From contig OZ022238.1 in NCBI GenBank assembly GCA_963978895.1, forward strand, positions 46,563,210 through 46,627,209: a DNA stretch of 64,000 bases. The letters are read 5' to 3'. A program made the translations under genes and the position numbers. The stretch's first letter is position 1, and every line of letters begins with the position of its first letter. This stretch comes from Erpobdella octoculata. Its lineage: Eukaryota; Annelida; Clitellata; Hirudinida; Erpobdellidae. The notes beneath the pieces were generated by a model. That model saw only the letters and a list, made by a program, of their open reading frames with translations. It was not told the origin of the DNA and did no database searches. Positions 62,991 to 64,000 of this stretch are shown in pieces.

Positions 62991-63377
62991 AATGAGTCAA
63001 CCAAATTTTTATGACTAATTGAACCATTTTAAACTAATAGAAAAACGCAAATTTAACCAGCTATAGCAAGAATAAAGGTCTTGTCTTCCGATTTGACCGC
63101 TCACTCGATGGATCTATTTAGCGGATTTAGTATTCAATAAAAGTTAAAAAAAACAACAAGTTACAAAACTAACATTTAAGTCGTACTTTGTTGACCAGCT
63201 GATTGATCGACTCAAGGACCATGCCTGTTTCCTCAAAAGTTGAGATAGCTTAGTACTGCACAACATAACTAGACTAAATGTTATGTGCAATGAGTATTAG
63301 GCCTTATAACTGAAAATGACCAACGATAAATCAGTTTGAATAACATAAATAACTAATACAATAAATGATATGAATAT

Positions 63378-64000
63378 TAGGGTTGTCGATATTTAAAAAA
63401 TATCGGATTTCACGATTACCGATATTTAAAAAATATCGATATGGCAGTCCGATTATCAAACAAAAATATCGATATTTTGATTATCATATTATTTTAACGC
63501 TTTTAGTAATCGTGTTAAATGCGTGGTTCAGATGTCGTCCAATGTATACTTTTTTAACTTTACATTTTTCTGTATTTGGAACATTTTATTCACATGAGTA
63601 GCCTACTATTAGAAGCAGTGTTAGATCAACTCATAAACAGGCGTGTTTTTTTTTAATTACGTGCATTTATATTTTACATAAATGTATTTGATAGGCTGAT
63701 TGATTAGCTAATTTTAATAAATCACTTTTGCTAAAGCTGAATTGACTTTTATTTCTAACATGAAAATCCAAGAAAGTTTATTATTGAAAAATACTGTAAA
63801 AAAATAATGTCAATTAAGAGAGTAAACGGGAACGGGAGAGCAAGCGGGAACGAGAAAGCAAACGGGAACGAGAGAGTAAGCGGGGAAGGAAACGGGAGCA
63901 AGATAGAACAATAGAACAAGTAAAGATAAAAACCAAGTAAGGAAAAAAACGAGTTTTTTAACACAAACTTTAATTTTAAATACACTCGATTTAGAAATAC
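63378..64000. mobile_element. TIR element with TAGGGTTGTCG left end, cut by window edge
   Basis: Second copy of the 22000-23712 element, starting TAGGGTTGTCGATATTT after ATGAATAT. It runs beyond the right edge and includes the minisatellite patch at about 63820-63900. Confidence 0.8.

Overview
This is eukaryotic DNA from an invertebrate animal. The evidence is AT-rich sequence, short spliceosomal introns, two animal-type genes (an SLC26 anion transporter and a mitochondrial sulfide:quinone oxidoreductase, SQOR), and a heavy load of metazoan transposons (hAT, Helitron, foldback/MULE, CR1-type LINE, Penelope-like, Ty1/copia and Ty3/gypsy). I cannot name the phylum from sequence alone.

Layout. 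1-3650: the 5' two-thirds of an SLC26 gene on the minus strand, running off the left edge. 5479-9193: a complete ten-exon SQOR gene on the plus strand. The two are transcribed divergently, with an 828-bp hAT-type element between them. Three of the introns in these two genes need GC-AG splice sites to keep frame. 10488-12507: a 2-kb foldback element with about 700-bp inverted arms, a 9-bp target duplication and a NOF/MULE-like transposase remnant. 12756-13936: a hAT remnant carrying a LINE tail. 14539-19427: an intron-rich gene for an Hsp70-like protein made only of the nucleotide-binding domain (gene A, minus strand), with Helitron and copia debris in its second intron. A related gene B lies at 29689-31604 (plus). 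Broken copies lie at 55200-55716 and 59608-60005.

20-35 kb and 60-64 kb are mostly repeats: LINE tails, TIR elements with 8-bp target duplications, Helitron ends and a dispersed 18-bp GC-rich minisatellite. A block near 19.9-22.9 kb recurs at 60.1-64.0 kb as a segmental duplication. 35.8-46.3 kb is one Ty3/gypsy retrotransposon (minus strand) whose left LTR has been entered by two large hAT-type elements at a (TA)n tract, and whose pol gene is interrupted by a third hAT element with a perfect 8-bp duplication. Next come a Penelope-like element (46.3-48.4 kb), a second decayed Ty3/gypsy element (49.5-53.0 kb), two hAT remnants (53.4-54.9 kb) and a CR1-like LINE (about 55.95-58.76 kb).

How it fits together: SQOR oxidises sulfide in mitochondria, and SLC26 proteins carry sulfate and other anions, so the divergent pair could be functionally linked, although only adjacency is seen. 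Everything else is largely transposon dynamics. The most interesting non-transposon item is the small family of chaperone-like ATPase domains with conserved introns, one member of which has altered ATP-binding motifs.
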